NCBI GenBank assembly: GCA_050012355.1
Contig: JBEKHI010000238.1
Location: 1-12,894, forward strand
Length of the DNA stretch: 12,894 nt
Source of the DNA: JBEKHI01 sp050012355
GTDB lineage: Bacteria; Actinomycetota; Actinomycetes; Streptosporangiales; Streptosporangiaceae
Direction of reading: 5' to 3'
Shown: positions 6,460-12,894 of the stretch, in pieces
Layout: every line of letters begins with the position of its first letter
How positions within the stretch are numbered: the first letter of the stretch is position 1
The notes under the pieces: generated by a model
Databases searched by the model: none
Told to the model about the DNA's origin: nothing
The model's input: the letters and a program-made list of their open reading frames with translations, nothing else
Program-made: the position numbers and the translations under genes

Positions 6460-6493
6460 CCCAGCGATGTCCCATCAACGGGACATCGCTGGG
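6460..6493 (-). terminator. Perfect 14-bp hairpin between the MFS and SRPBCC genes
   Basis: The arms at 6460-6473 and 6480-6493 (CCCAGCGATGTCCC and its exact complement) flank a six-base loop. The hairpin starts 30 bp after the MFS stop and ends 11 bp before the preferred SRPBCC start. It may terminate the MFS transcript, attenuate SRPBCC expression, or serve as a repressor operator. No T-run follows on the minus strand. A terminator or attenuator seems likeliest. Confidence 0.55.
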
Positions 6494-6523
6494 ATCGCTA
6501 GGCGCCGGCCCCCGTGGGCGGCG

Positions 6524-8020
6524 TTAGCTGCCGGCCAGGTCAGCGCGGCGGATGCGGATCGTGGTGATCGTGACGACGAGGATGAGCAGCGAGAGCGCGG
6601 CGGCGACCAGGAAGGCCCGGTCGAAGCCGACGGCCAGCGCGTGCCGGTACGCGGCTTGCAAAGCGGCAGGCGAGCCCGTCCGGGCAGTGGCGGTGCGGGC
6701 GCTGTTGTTCACCACCGTCCAGGCCACGGTGCCCAGCACCGCCAGGCCGATGGATCCGCCCACCTGACGGCCTGCATTGAGCAGGCTGGCGGCGGCACCG
6801 GAGTCCGCCTCGGGAACGCGGGACAGACTGACCAGCGTCAGCGGGACGATCATCAGCCCGTACCCGGCCCCGAACAACAGGCCCGGGCCGAGCAGCCCGC
6901 CCGCGTACGTACTGTGCTCGGTCACCCGGGACAGCCAGTACACGCCCCCGGCGCTGGCGGCGCCGCCGGCCAGTAGCAGCGGACGTGCGCCGAACCGCTG
7001 CACGAGTGAGCTGGCAGCAGCCGCGCCGACCAGCATCAGCACGGTCGTGGGCAGGAATGACACCCCGGTCTTGAGCGCGGAGTATCCCCACACCTCCTGC
7101 ACGAATAGGCTGAGGAAGAAGAACATGCCGAAGATGGCGGTTCCCATCGTCAGCATGATGAGGTAAGCGCCGGCCCGATTCCGGTCGCGCAGCAGCCGCA
7201 GCGGCAGCAACGCGTGGCGGCTGCGCGCCTCGATGACCGCGAACGCGACGAGCAAGACCACGCTGCCGGCCAGCGAGGCCACCACCTTGGCATCGCCCCA
7301 GTGCGAGACCCCGTTCGAGCTGGTCGCGGCGTTGGTCAGGCCGTAGACGAGTGCGGTCACTCCCGCGGTCCCGGTGATCGCGCCCGGCAGGTCGAACCGG
7401 CCGCCGCTGCGCCGGCCGCCGGCGGGCAGCACGGCCGGTGCCGCGAACGCGACGGCGATGCCGATGGGCACGTTGACGAACATCACCCACCGCCAGCTGA
7501 CGTACGTGACGAGCAGTCCCCCGGCGATCAGGCCGACCACGCTGCCGGCCACGCTCATCGCGGAGTACACGCCCATCGCGCGGCTGCGCGCCCGGCCGTC
7601 AGGGAACGTCGTCGCGATCAGTGCCAGCGCGGTGGGCGCCACGATCGCGCCACCCGCGCCCTGGACGGCGCGGCAGGTCAGCAGCCATGCCTGCGAGGTG
7701 GCCAGCCCGCCGGCCAGCGAGGCGGCCGAGAACAGCAGCAGGCCGGCCACGAACATCCGGCGCCGGCCGAGCAGGTCACCGGCCCGGCCCCCGAGCAGCA
7801 GCAGCCCGCCGAACGTCAGGGCGTACGCGTTGACGACCCACTCCAGGTTGCTGCCGGAAAATCCGAGTGCCCCCTGGATACGCGGCAGCGCGACAGTAAC
7901 GATGGTCACGTCGAGCACGACCATCAGCTGGGCGGCCGCGATGACGAGCAGCGCCACGCCGGAGTGGCGACCACTACTTCTGGTGGCGGTCTCACCGGTT
8001 TCGGAAATTATTGTTGCCAT
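6524..8020 (-). CDS. DHA2-family (EmrB/QacA-type) MFS drug exporter
   Basis: This 498-residue membrane protein has about 14 predicted helices, the usual size for proton-coupled DHA2 multidrug exporters. Visible motifs are LDVTIVTVALPRIQ (motif D1, 36-49), GGRAGDLLGRRRM after helix 2 (motif A, 77-89) and GSVVGLIAGGLLV (motif C, 159-171) typical of exporters. The central cytoplasmic loop carries RRSGGRFDLPG. It would export drugs or secondary metabolites across the cytoplasmic membrane; the substrate is unknown. The ATG at 8020 has no clear ribosome site, and no earlier in-frame start is seen in the adjacent upstream bases. The gene diverges from a two-component system, with a 16-bp dyad in the gap, so regulation by that system is plausible. 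The SRPBCC gene follows 75 bp downstream. Confidence 0.93.
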   Translation of the reverse strand: MATIISETGETATRSSGRHSGVALLVIAAAQLMVVLDVTIVTVALPRIQGALGFSGSNLEWVVNAYALTFGGLLLLGGRAGDLLGRRRMFVAGLLLFSAASLAGGLATSQAWLLTCRAVQGAGGAIVAPTALALIATTFPDGRARSRAMGVYSAMSVAGSVVGLIAGGLLVTYVSWRWVMFVNVPIGIAVAFAAPAVLPAGGRRSGGRFDLPGAITGTAGVTALVYGLTNAATSSNGVSHWGDAKVVASLAGSVVLLVAFAVIEARSRHALLPLRLLRDRNRAGAYLIMLTMGTAIFGMFFFLSLFVQEVWGYSALKTGVSFLPTTVLMLVGAAAASSLVQRFGARPLLLAGGAASAGGVYWLSRVTEHSTYAGGLLGPGLLFGAGYGLMIVPLTLVSLSRVPEADSGAAASLLNAGRQVGGSIGLAVLGTVAWTVVNNSARTATARTGSPAALQAAYRHALAVGFDRAFLVAAALSLLILVVTITTIRIRRADLAGS

Positions 8021-8111
8021 AACGACGATGCTGACGGCTCGACGGGCCCCTGTCGTCGTGCACCGGAGGCATCTTCTTCCTGGTCAGGATGGATGCGGCG
8101 GGCCGCGCGGG

Positions 8112-8127
8112 TACTCCGTGGGGAGTA
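8112..8127. promoter_or_regulatory. Dyad TACTCC-N4-GGAGTA, candidate response-regulator site
   Basis: TACTCC (8112-8117) and GGAGTA (8122-8127) form a 6-bp-arm inverted repeat in the 166-bp gap between the divergent MFS and kinase genes. It lies 92 bp from the MFS start and 59 bp from the kinase start. NarL/LuxR-type regulators bind such short dyads as dimers, so this is the best candidate operator for the adjacent response regulator. The rest of the gap shows no confident promoter. A TACGCT hexamer at 8175-8180, six bases before the kinase ATG, could be a -10 for a leaderless message. Confidence 0.5.
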
Positions 8128-8186
8128 GCAGGAAATGGGGCCGACGGGCGGAGGCGGGCCGCCGGGCGTGAGCGTACGCTCGGAGG

Positions 8187-8972
8187 ATGCGCACGAATCG
8201 GGGCCCAGGAAAGTTCTACGCGGCCGGATGGGTCATCTCGGCCGGCGTCATGGTCGTGGCGGCCCGCATGTGGCAACTGCACCTCCACGAGGTCGAGCAG
8301 CGCGCGGACGAGGCGGAGCGGACGCGCGACGAAGTCGCGCAGCGCAAGGCGATGGAAGAGCGGCTGCGGATCGCTCGTGACCTGCACGATTCGCTCACAC
8401 ACAACATCTCGGTGATCTGCGTTCAGGCGGGCGTGGCGGTGCACCTGGCCCGCAAGCGGGGCGAGGAAGTGCCGCCCGCGCTGCTGGCCATCCAGGAGGC
8501 GGGCACCGAAGCCTCACGGGAACTGCGCACGACGCTGAGCGTGCTACGCAGCGAGGAAGATGGCGACAGCGGCCTCTGCCAGCTGGACAGCCTGGTGGCT
8601 CGAGCCCGGGCCGGCGGGCTGCCCGTGGCGGTGACAGTTACCGGCGCCGAACGCGAACTCCCGGCCGAAGTGGACCAGGCCGCCTACCGGATCGTCCAGG
8701 AAGCACTCACCAACGTGAGCCGGCACGCCGATGGAGCTCGCACGTCCGTCCAGCTGCACTACACGCCGGACGCCCTCTCCATCCAGGTGGACGACGACGG
8801 CAACGGCACTAGCGCTAGCAATGGCGCTGACCTCCGGCCCGCGGGCCACGGACTTGGCCTCATCGGCATGCGGGAGCGGGTGACCGCGCTCGGCGGCAAG
8901 CTGCAGGCCGGGCCACGGGACAGCGGCGGCTTCGTAGTACGCGCTGATCTCCCCGCCCAGGCAGCGTCGTGA
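8187..8972 (+). CDS. NarL-type sensor histidine kinase, short form with one membrane segment
   Basis: The 261 residues comprise one hydrophobic segment (about 11-27) and a short coiled-coil-like linker (32-58). The HisKA_3 dimerisation domain carries the phospho-accepting H67 in RIARDLHDSLTHN. A GHKL ATPase domain follows, with N box AYRIVQEALTNVSRH (N176), G1 VDDDGNG (202-208) and G2 GHGLGLIGMRERV (220-232). Typical family members are about 380-430 residues with several membrane helices, so the sensory part is nearly absent. An in-frame TGA at 8169-8171 rules out an N-terminal extension. GGAGG abuts the ATG too closely to act as a normal ribosome site, so the mRNA may be leaderless. The kinase overlaps the response regulator gene by four bases. 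The input is unknown, possibly membrane state or a partner protein such as the adjacent exporter. Confidence 0.9.
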   Translation: MRTNRGPGKFYAAGWVISAGVMVVAARMWQLHLHEVEQRADEAERTRDEVAQRKAMEERLRIARDLHDSLTHNISVICVQAGVAVHLARKRGEEVPPALLAIQEAGTEASRELRTTLSVLRSEEDGDSGLCQLDSLVARARAGGLPVAVTVTGAERELPAEVDQAAYRIVQEALTNVSRHADGARTSVQLHYTPDALSIQVDDDGNGTSASNGADLRPAGHGLGLIGMRERVTALGGKLQAGPRDSGGFVVRADLPAQAAS

Positions 8973-9634
8973 TCAAGGTCCTGCTAGCCGATGACCAGGC
9001 ACTGATCCGCAGCGGCATCCGGTCGTTGCTGGAAGCCGAGGACGACATCGAGGTGGTCGCCGAGGCCACCGACGGGCGGCAGGCGGTGGCACTGGCCGCC
9101 GAGCATCACCCCGACATCGCTCTGGTGGACATCCAGATGCCGGTGCTTGACGGTATCGAGACCACTCGGCAGATCGTCGCCGACGAGCGGCTGGACAACG
9201 TTCGCGTCGTGATCCTCACCAACTTCGGGCTCGACGAGTACATCTTCCGCGCACTCCGGGCCGGGGCCTACGGGTTCCTGCTGAAGGACACCGAGCCCGC
9301 CGAGCTGCTGCAGGCGCTGCGCGTCGTCGCCCGGGGAGATTCGCTGCTGTCCCCCGCGGTCACCCGCCGCCTGATCAGTGAGTTCGTGGCCAGACCACCG
9401 GACGCGGTTACCGCGGTGGGGATGGAACGCCTCACCAACCGGGAACGCGAGGTCGTGGCCCTGGTCGCGCACGGCCTGTCCAACGACGAGATCGCCGAGG
9501 CGATGGTGCTGAGTCCCTCCACCGCCAAGACCCACGTCAGCCGGGCGATGATCAAGCTCGCCGCCCGCGACCGGGCGCAGCTCGTGGTCTTCGCTTACCA
9601 GGCGGGCCTAGTCTCGCCGCGGGCAGCCGGGTGA
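8969..9634 (+). CDS. NarL/LuxR-family response regulator
   Basis: This 221-residue, complete regulator has a receiver domain (1-120) with acidic D8 and D9, phospho-acceptor D54 (LVDIQMPVLDG), T84 and K106. A LuxR-type HTH follows (about 153-215) in LTNREREVVALVAHGLSNDEIAEAMVLSPSTAKTHV. Phosphotransfer from H67 of the preceding kinase to D54 should promote DNA binding. The start is GTG within GTGA, overlapping the kinase stop, so translation is coupled and the two proteins are made in matched amounts. Probable targets are its own operon and the divergent MFS exporter through the dyad at 8112-8127; that is inference from position. The gene ends in a repeat-rich convergent gap. Confidence 0.94.
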   Translation: MIKVLLADDQALIRSGIRSLLEAEDDIEVVAEATDGRQAVALAAEHHPDIALVDIQMPVLDGIETTRQIVADERLDNVRVVILTNFGLDEYIFRALRAGAYGFLLKDTEPAELLQALRVVARGDSLLSPAVTRRLISEFVARPPDAVTAVGMERLTNREREVVALVAHGLSNDEIAEAMVLSPSTAKTHVSRAMIKLAARDRAQLVVFAYQAGLVSPRAAG

Positions 9635-9651
9635 CCTGAATCCGGCGTTAT

Positions 9652-9679
9652 GGTCAAGGTCTGCTTCGGCTACCAGGCG
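9652..9679. repeat. 28-bp direct repeat, copy A (intergenic)
   Basis: This stretch, starting GGTCAAGGTCTGCTTCGG, matches 9896-9923 at 27 of 28 positions (C at 9673, G at 9917). On the minus strand it would read RLVAEADLD, compared with RLLAEADLD at the C-terminus of the GHKL ATPase. It therefore looks like a stray copy of that gene's 3' end. Confidence 0.8.
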
Positions 9680-9711
9680 AGCCACGCCGCCCGGCTCGGG
9701 GCACCAACCCC

Positions 9712-9763
9712 AGCGGTGGGCCATCGATGGCGCTATGGCGCTAGCGGTGGGCCATCGATAGCG
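9712..9763. repeat. Tandem 21-bp repeat with a 31-bp period
   Basis: AGCGGTGGGCCATCGAT followed by GGCG (9712-9732) recurs as the same 17 bases followed by AGCG (9743-9763), a single mismatch over 21 bp. The ten bases between contain half of an 8-bp tandem, TGGCGCTA twice at 9728-9743. Each unit carries an ATCGAT core. CGCTAT (9731-9736) and ATAGCG (9758-9763) could also pair over the second unit. Confidence 0.75.
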
Positions 9764-9887
9764 TCGGCGGACGCTCCGGAGCGGAGAACACCCGTCTCAC
9801 GTGAACCACACACCGTATGAGTCTCAGGCGCCCCGGGCGCAGGGGAACCTGGCGCGCATCGGACGGCCGCAACATGCCGGAAATGTC

Positions 9888-12854
9888 TTATTGCGGGTCA
9901 AGGTCTGCTTCGGCTAGCAGGCGGGACGTGTCTTCGGGGCGGGTCAGCAGGGCGGCGAGTAGGTGCCGGGCGTGCCATTGACCGGCCGCCCACGCCAGTC
10001 CGCTGGCCGGGCCGGCCGGCCCGGTGGCGTGAATCTCTCCGTCGCGATAGCGCCAGTCCAGCTCAACGCCGTCCACGAGCAGCTTGTCGTGGGCGTAATA
10101 CTCGGCGGGAGCGCCTGGCAGCACGGCGCGCACGACCTCGGGGACGGGACGGGAGGTGCCTTCGGTCTCGATGTCGCCGGTCACCTCCTCGGAAACCAGC
10201 GGCAGGCCGAGCAGGTCGGCCAAGTGCGCCGCGAGGTCGGCGGGAGCCAGCACGAGGGGCTCGCCGGCTACCAGCGGCCAGAGGTCGGGGGTGTCGAGGA
10301 CCAGCGCATCGTCGGCGCTGGCCACGACGACATCCTCGCCGCGGACCGCGCGGATCCGGTCCGGTGGGCTGACGTCGTCCAGCGCGACGGTCGCGAGCCT
10401 CGCCCACAGCTCGCGCAACTGGCCGCGGGTCACCGGCCGGGCCGGGTCGGCCAGCCGGGCGAGCAGTTCGTCCGGGCCGCCCGGCTCGGCGAGCAGCCCG
10501 GCGAGGGTGGTGCGTACCCCCACCGCACTGGCGATCACCGGATCGGCTATCGGCGGATCTGCCACGTCATACAGGCCGGCTAGCAGCGGGTCGGAGTCGG
10601 CGGCGCGGAGCTGCGATGGCCGCCGTCCGCCGAGAATCAGCTGGCGACGCAGCCACCAGGCGGTATAGGACGGCACATCCGCGGACCGGCCGTCGGTGAG
10701 CACCACCCGGGTAGGTTCGGTCAGCGCGGCCCGCAACGGAGGCTGGGCGAGCAGTTCGAGTGCCTGCGGCCAGCGAGCTGGGTCGATCAGTTCGAGGTCA
10801 CGGACCGCCGTCATCTCGGGCGCGTAGGGCGGCACGTCGGCCGGTCCCAGCCGGTCGCGGGTTTCGGCGGCCCACTCAGCCACGCCGTCCAGGTCCAGAG
10901 CGGGGTCGCCGAGATCGACGTCAGTCTCGGTCAGCAAGCCGAAGGACGAGAGCACTCCCACCGCTTCGAGCGTCGGTGCCCCGTGGCGTTCGGCGAATTC
11001 CTGGCTGACCGTGCCGAACGGCGCGTCCGCCGCCACGACCTGGGCAAGTGGCCCGCCGGGGAGCAGCAGTTCGTCGGCCGGGTACCACTCGTCATCGTCA
11101 CCGGGCAGCTCCAGTCCGGCCAGCCACGGCATCTCACCGGGCAGCAGGTTCGCGGCGGCGACGAGGCTGAGCACCGTTTCGGTGACCGGCGCGGGGTCCT
11201 CCGCGTCGTCGTCGTAGGAGGCTTCCACCGCCGCCTGGGTCGCCGGGTTGGTGAGGACGCCGCGCGGCGTCGCCTCCACCGCGCCCAGCGTGGCAAGGAG
11301 GGGATGCACGGCGTCCGGATGCACGACGCGCAGGCCCAGCACCGCGAGCCTGCCCGGCTGCGCTAGGTCCTGGCCGGGCAGCAGCAGTCCGCGTGGCCCG
11401 CGCACCAGCCGCCCGTCGGCGAGCGGCACGGGCAGGGCACCCAGCTCGGCGCGCTGACGAGGGTCCGCGACCGCCAGCGCGTCATACAAGCTCCGCCACC
11501 AGCCGGGGGGCTGATTCAGCGCGGCGAGGGAGTCAGCGAGCTCGGCCAGCGGGAGGTGACGCACGCCGAGGACCGCATAGGCCGGGTGCCGCGCCGGGCC
11601 GCTGATCAGGCCGGGGATCAGCGGGGCGAGGAAATCCGCGTTCAGCTCGAGCAGCACGGCGTCGCGGGGCCGCACCCGCGTGGTCCCATTTACGTCGGGG
11701 AGGAAGGGGACCTCGGGCAACAGGGCCATGATCGCTTGGGCTAGCTGGTTGCCGAGTTCGCCCGGCGCGATCGGACCCGGGACGAGATCGAGCAGACCGG
11801 GGCCGGGCGTCAGCTCCGGCAGCAGGCTGGCGTAAACGCGGGCCGCCTGCTCGACGAGGAACCCGGTGAGCGGGCCTTGGGCTACGTGCCGCCGGTCTGG
11901 ACTGAGCGGGAACGACGCGAGGAGTAGCGCGGGCAGGCCCAGCGGCTCGTCGGTTGGCGTGGGCGCGTGCACGACGGCTGGCACCCCGTCGGGCAGCCGG
12001 GTGGGGGCGCCGTCGTGTACGGGGATGGCCCAGCGCACTGACCAGGACGACCGTTCCTCGGCTGGGCGGTCCGCGAGCAGCTTCGGGTCGAGCTGGCCTC
12101 CGTCGGCCGCAGTGCGCCAGTGGGATGTCACGCCGTCGACGGTGGTGGTCGCTTCGTGTTCGGAATGCTGGGCGGTGAGCACGCGCGTGGTGGCGCCGGT
12201 GTCGATCACGATCTCGGCCAGGGCTGGCAGCGCCAGCAGCAGCGCCGGTCCGGTCTCGTCGAGCAGTTGCCTGGTCGCGTTTGTTGTTTCGTCGTCGCGC
12301 AGCGACAGGATCACCGCGGTAGTGAACCCGTCGGGCGGCTTAGTGTCGTCCGGGAACGGGAGGCGGAGCACTGGCACGTGCCATTCGCGTTTTGCGAGCT
12401 CGTCTTGTAGCGCGGTGATTTTGCCGGCGAGTTCGCGGGTGTCTTCGCGCGACCAGCGGACCGCGCCGGTAACCGAGCAGATCCGGGGCTCGTCGCTCAC
12501 CGCGACGGCGGCGGCGAAGCCCACTCCGAAGCGGCCGGTGGTGTTCTCGTCCCGCTTGCTGGAGGCGCGCAGCGTTGACAGGGCCTCTACCCCGGCGGCG
12601 TCCAGCGGCGCGCCGGTGTTCGCCGCTGTCAGCACTTTGTTCTTCAGCGTGAGGTGGAGCCGGCCGGGGACGCCCGCGCGTTCGGCGGCGTCGGCGGCGT
12701 TCTGCGCCAGCTCGACCACGACCCGGTCCCGGTACCCGCCGAGGGCATAGTCCTCCTCGGCATTGGCATCCTCGCGGAATCTCGCCGGGGACGCGGCCCA
12801 AGCATCCAGGACCCGGGCGCGCAGCACCTCGGTACGAAACGGATCGTCAACCAC
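9888..12854 (-). CDS. Large GHKL ATPase protein with sacsin N-terminal-like (Hsp90-type) domain
   Basis: This 988-residue protein carries an N-terminal Bergerat-fold ATPase. The N box is VVVELAQNAADAAERAG (E48, N52, D55), the G1-like element AANTGAP (77-83), and the glycine lid SSKRDENTTGRFGVGF (98-113). This matches the sacsin N-terminal ATPase-like/Hsp90-like group found in many actinobacteria. About 750 residues follow with no motif I recognise, rich in leucine, proline and acidic residues and without membrane segments, so the protein should be cytosolic. Sacsin relatives are linked to chaperone-like roles, but the bacterial function is unestablished. The start is GTG at 12854, with a TAGAGT hexamer six bases upstream. 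No partner gene shares its direction here; the region upstream of it is outside the window. The last codons are repeated at 9652-9679. The ATPase assignment is firm; the biological role is unknown. Confidence 0.88.
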   Translation of the reverse strand: MVDDPFRTEVLRARVLDAWAASPARFREDANAEEDYALGGYRDRVVVELAQNAADAAERAGVPGRLHLTLKNKVLTAANTGAPLDAAGVEALSTLRASSKRDENTTGRFGVGFAAAVAVSDEPRICSVTGAVRWSREDTRELAGKITALQDELAKREWHVPVLRLPFPDDTKPPDGFTTAVILSLRDDETTNATRQLLDETGPALLLALPALAEIVIDTGATTRVLTAQHSEHEATTTVDGVTSHWRTAADGGQLDPKLLADRPAEERSSWSVRWAIPVHDGAPTRLPDGVPAVVHAPTPTDEPLGLPALLLASFPLSPDRRHVAQGPLTGFLVEQAARVYASLLPELTPGPGLLDLVPGPIAPGELGNQLAQAIMALLPEVPFLPDVNGTTRVRPRDAVLLELNADFLAPLIPGLISGPARHPAYAVLGVRHLPLAELADSLAALNQPPGWWRSLYDALAVADPRQRAELGALPVPLADGRLVRGPRGLLLPGQDLAQPGRLAVLGLRVVHPDAVHPLLATLGAVEATPRGVLTNPATQAAVEASYDDDAEDPAPVTETVLSLVAAANLLPGEMPWLAGLELPGDDDEWYPADELLLPGGPLAQVVAADAPFGTVSQEFAERHGAPTLEAVGVLSSFGLLTETDVDLGDPALDLDGVAEWAAETRDRLGPADVPPYAPEMTAVRDLELIDPARWPQALELLAQPPLRAALTEPTRVVLTDGRSADVPSYTAWWLRRQLILGGRRPSQLRAADSDPLLAGLYDVADPPIADPVIASAVGVRTTLAGLLAEPGGPDELLARLADPARPVTRGQLRELWARLATVALDDVSPPDRIRAVRGEDVVVASADDALVLDTPDLWPLVAGEPLVLAPADLAAHLADLLGLPLVSEEVTGDIETEGTSRPVPEVVRAVLPGAPAEYYAHDKLLVDGVELDWRYRDGEIHATGPAGPASGLAWAAGQWHARHLLAALLTRPEDTSRLLAEADLDPQ
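9896..9923. repeat. 28-bp direct repeat, copy B (3' end of the GHKL ATPase gene)
   Basis: This copy lies in the last codons of the ATPase gene (minus-strand reading RLLAEADLD before the final PQ). The partner copy is at 9652-9679, 244 bp away, in the same orientation and with one mismatch. The surrounding bases of the two copies do not match noticeably. Confidence 0.8.
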
Positions 12855-12860
12855 AGCCTG

Positions 12861-12866
12861 ACTCTA
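12861..12866 (-). promoter_or_regulatory. Possible -10 element for the GHKL ATPase gene
   Basis: On the minus strand TAGAGT precedes the GTG start by six bases, the spacing expected for a leaderless actinobacterial mRNA. No -35 match is seen at the proper distance, and the window ends 28 bp further on. Only a weak AGG is available as a ribosome site. Confidence 0.35.
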
Positions 12867-12894
12867 GTGTGCGGTGTGCCCAGGCGCGTCGTGG

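Larger units (their letters stand above)
9635..9887. other. Repeat- and palindrome-rich convergent intergenic region
   Basis: I find no credible gene in these 253 bp between the response regulator and the GHKL ATPase. Besides the direct repeats listed separately, it holds a string of palindromes. These are GCCATCGATGGC (9720-9731), CGCTAGCG (9739-9746), GCGTC-N4-GACGC (9761-9774), CGCTCCGGAGCG (9772-9783), TCACGTGA (9797-9804) and GCGCCCCGGGCGC (9828-9840). Some may serve as terminators for the two converging genes. The density is higher than in any other gap here. Confidence 0.6.

Noticed and set aside
6449..6478. Extended start (TTG at 6478) for the SRPBCC protein
   Set aside because: It would begin inside the perfect hairpin at 6460-6493, has no ribosome site, and adds residues not typical of the family.
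8021..8444. Minus-strand frame spanning the MFS-kinase gap
   Set aside because: It overlaps the kinase coding region, has no recognisable domain, and is not in frame with the MFS protein.
9635..9887. A CRISPR array or tRNA in the repeat-rich gap
   Set aside because: There are only two copies of each repeat with no regular spacers, and no cloverleaf can be formed from the palindromes.
9652..9923. The 28-bp repeats as attachment sites of an integrated element
   Set aside because: Only 216 bp lie between the copies, with no integrase or other gene, so nothing mobile is bounded by them now.
9963..12750. Plus-strand frames opposite the GHKL ATPase
   Set aside because: They are compositional shadows of a 988-codon minus-strand gene with intact ATPase motifs.

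Overview
The window is high-GC, densely coded DNA of actinomycete type. It shows strong G/C third-position bias, many overlapping shadow frames, GTG and TTG starts, several starts without a convincing ribosome site, and families common in Actinomycetota: a NarL-type kinase/regulator pair, a DHA2 exporter, and a sacsin-like GHKL ATPase of nearly 1000 residues. I cannot place it below phylum. Nothing looks like a prophage, transposon, CRISPR array or RNA gene; it reads as chromosomal sequence made of small regulatory modules.

Layout. (a) 1-1943: an ABC exporter (partial, leaving the window at base 1) diverges from a MarR regulator, with a good promoter and palindromes between them. (b) 1878-3877: a YeiH/UPF0324 transporter diverges from a LysR regulator, as in the yeiH/yeiE (CysL-type) pairing. 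An 11-bp-arm dyad overlaps the lysR start, and a 15-bp perfect stem closes lysR. (c) 3917-5128: a 403-residue IspH/LytB-like protein that keeps the three iron-sulfur cysteines but has lost much of the IspH substrate pocket and carries a long N-terminal extension. (d) 5204-5983: an isochorismatase-like hydrolase without the usual cysteine, divergent from a small four-cysteine protein. (e) 5945-8020: a DHA2-type MFS exporter followed by an SRPBCC-domain protein, with a 14-bp perfect hairpin between them. (f) 8187-9634: an unusually short NarL-type histidine kinase and its response regulator, translationally coupled and divergent from the MFS gene, with a 16-bp dyad in the shared upstream region. 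(g) 9635-9887: a 253-bp convergent gap full of repeats and palindromes. (h) 9888-12854: the sacsin-like GHKL ATPase.

How the genes may work together. Three times a membrane transporter sits head to head with its probable regulator: ABC/MarR, YeiH/LysR and MFS/two-component system. The window is therefore best read as a row of ligand- or stress-responsive transport modules. The most unusual single gene is the degenerate IspH-like protein. The most unusual non-coding stretch is the gap at 9635-9887, where a 28-bp segment from the 3' end of the ATPase gene is repeated 244 bp away. I see no coherent new multi-gene system; the novelty candidates are individual proteins and sites.
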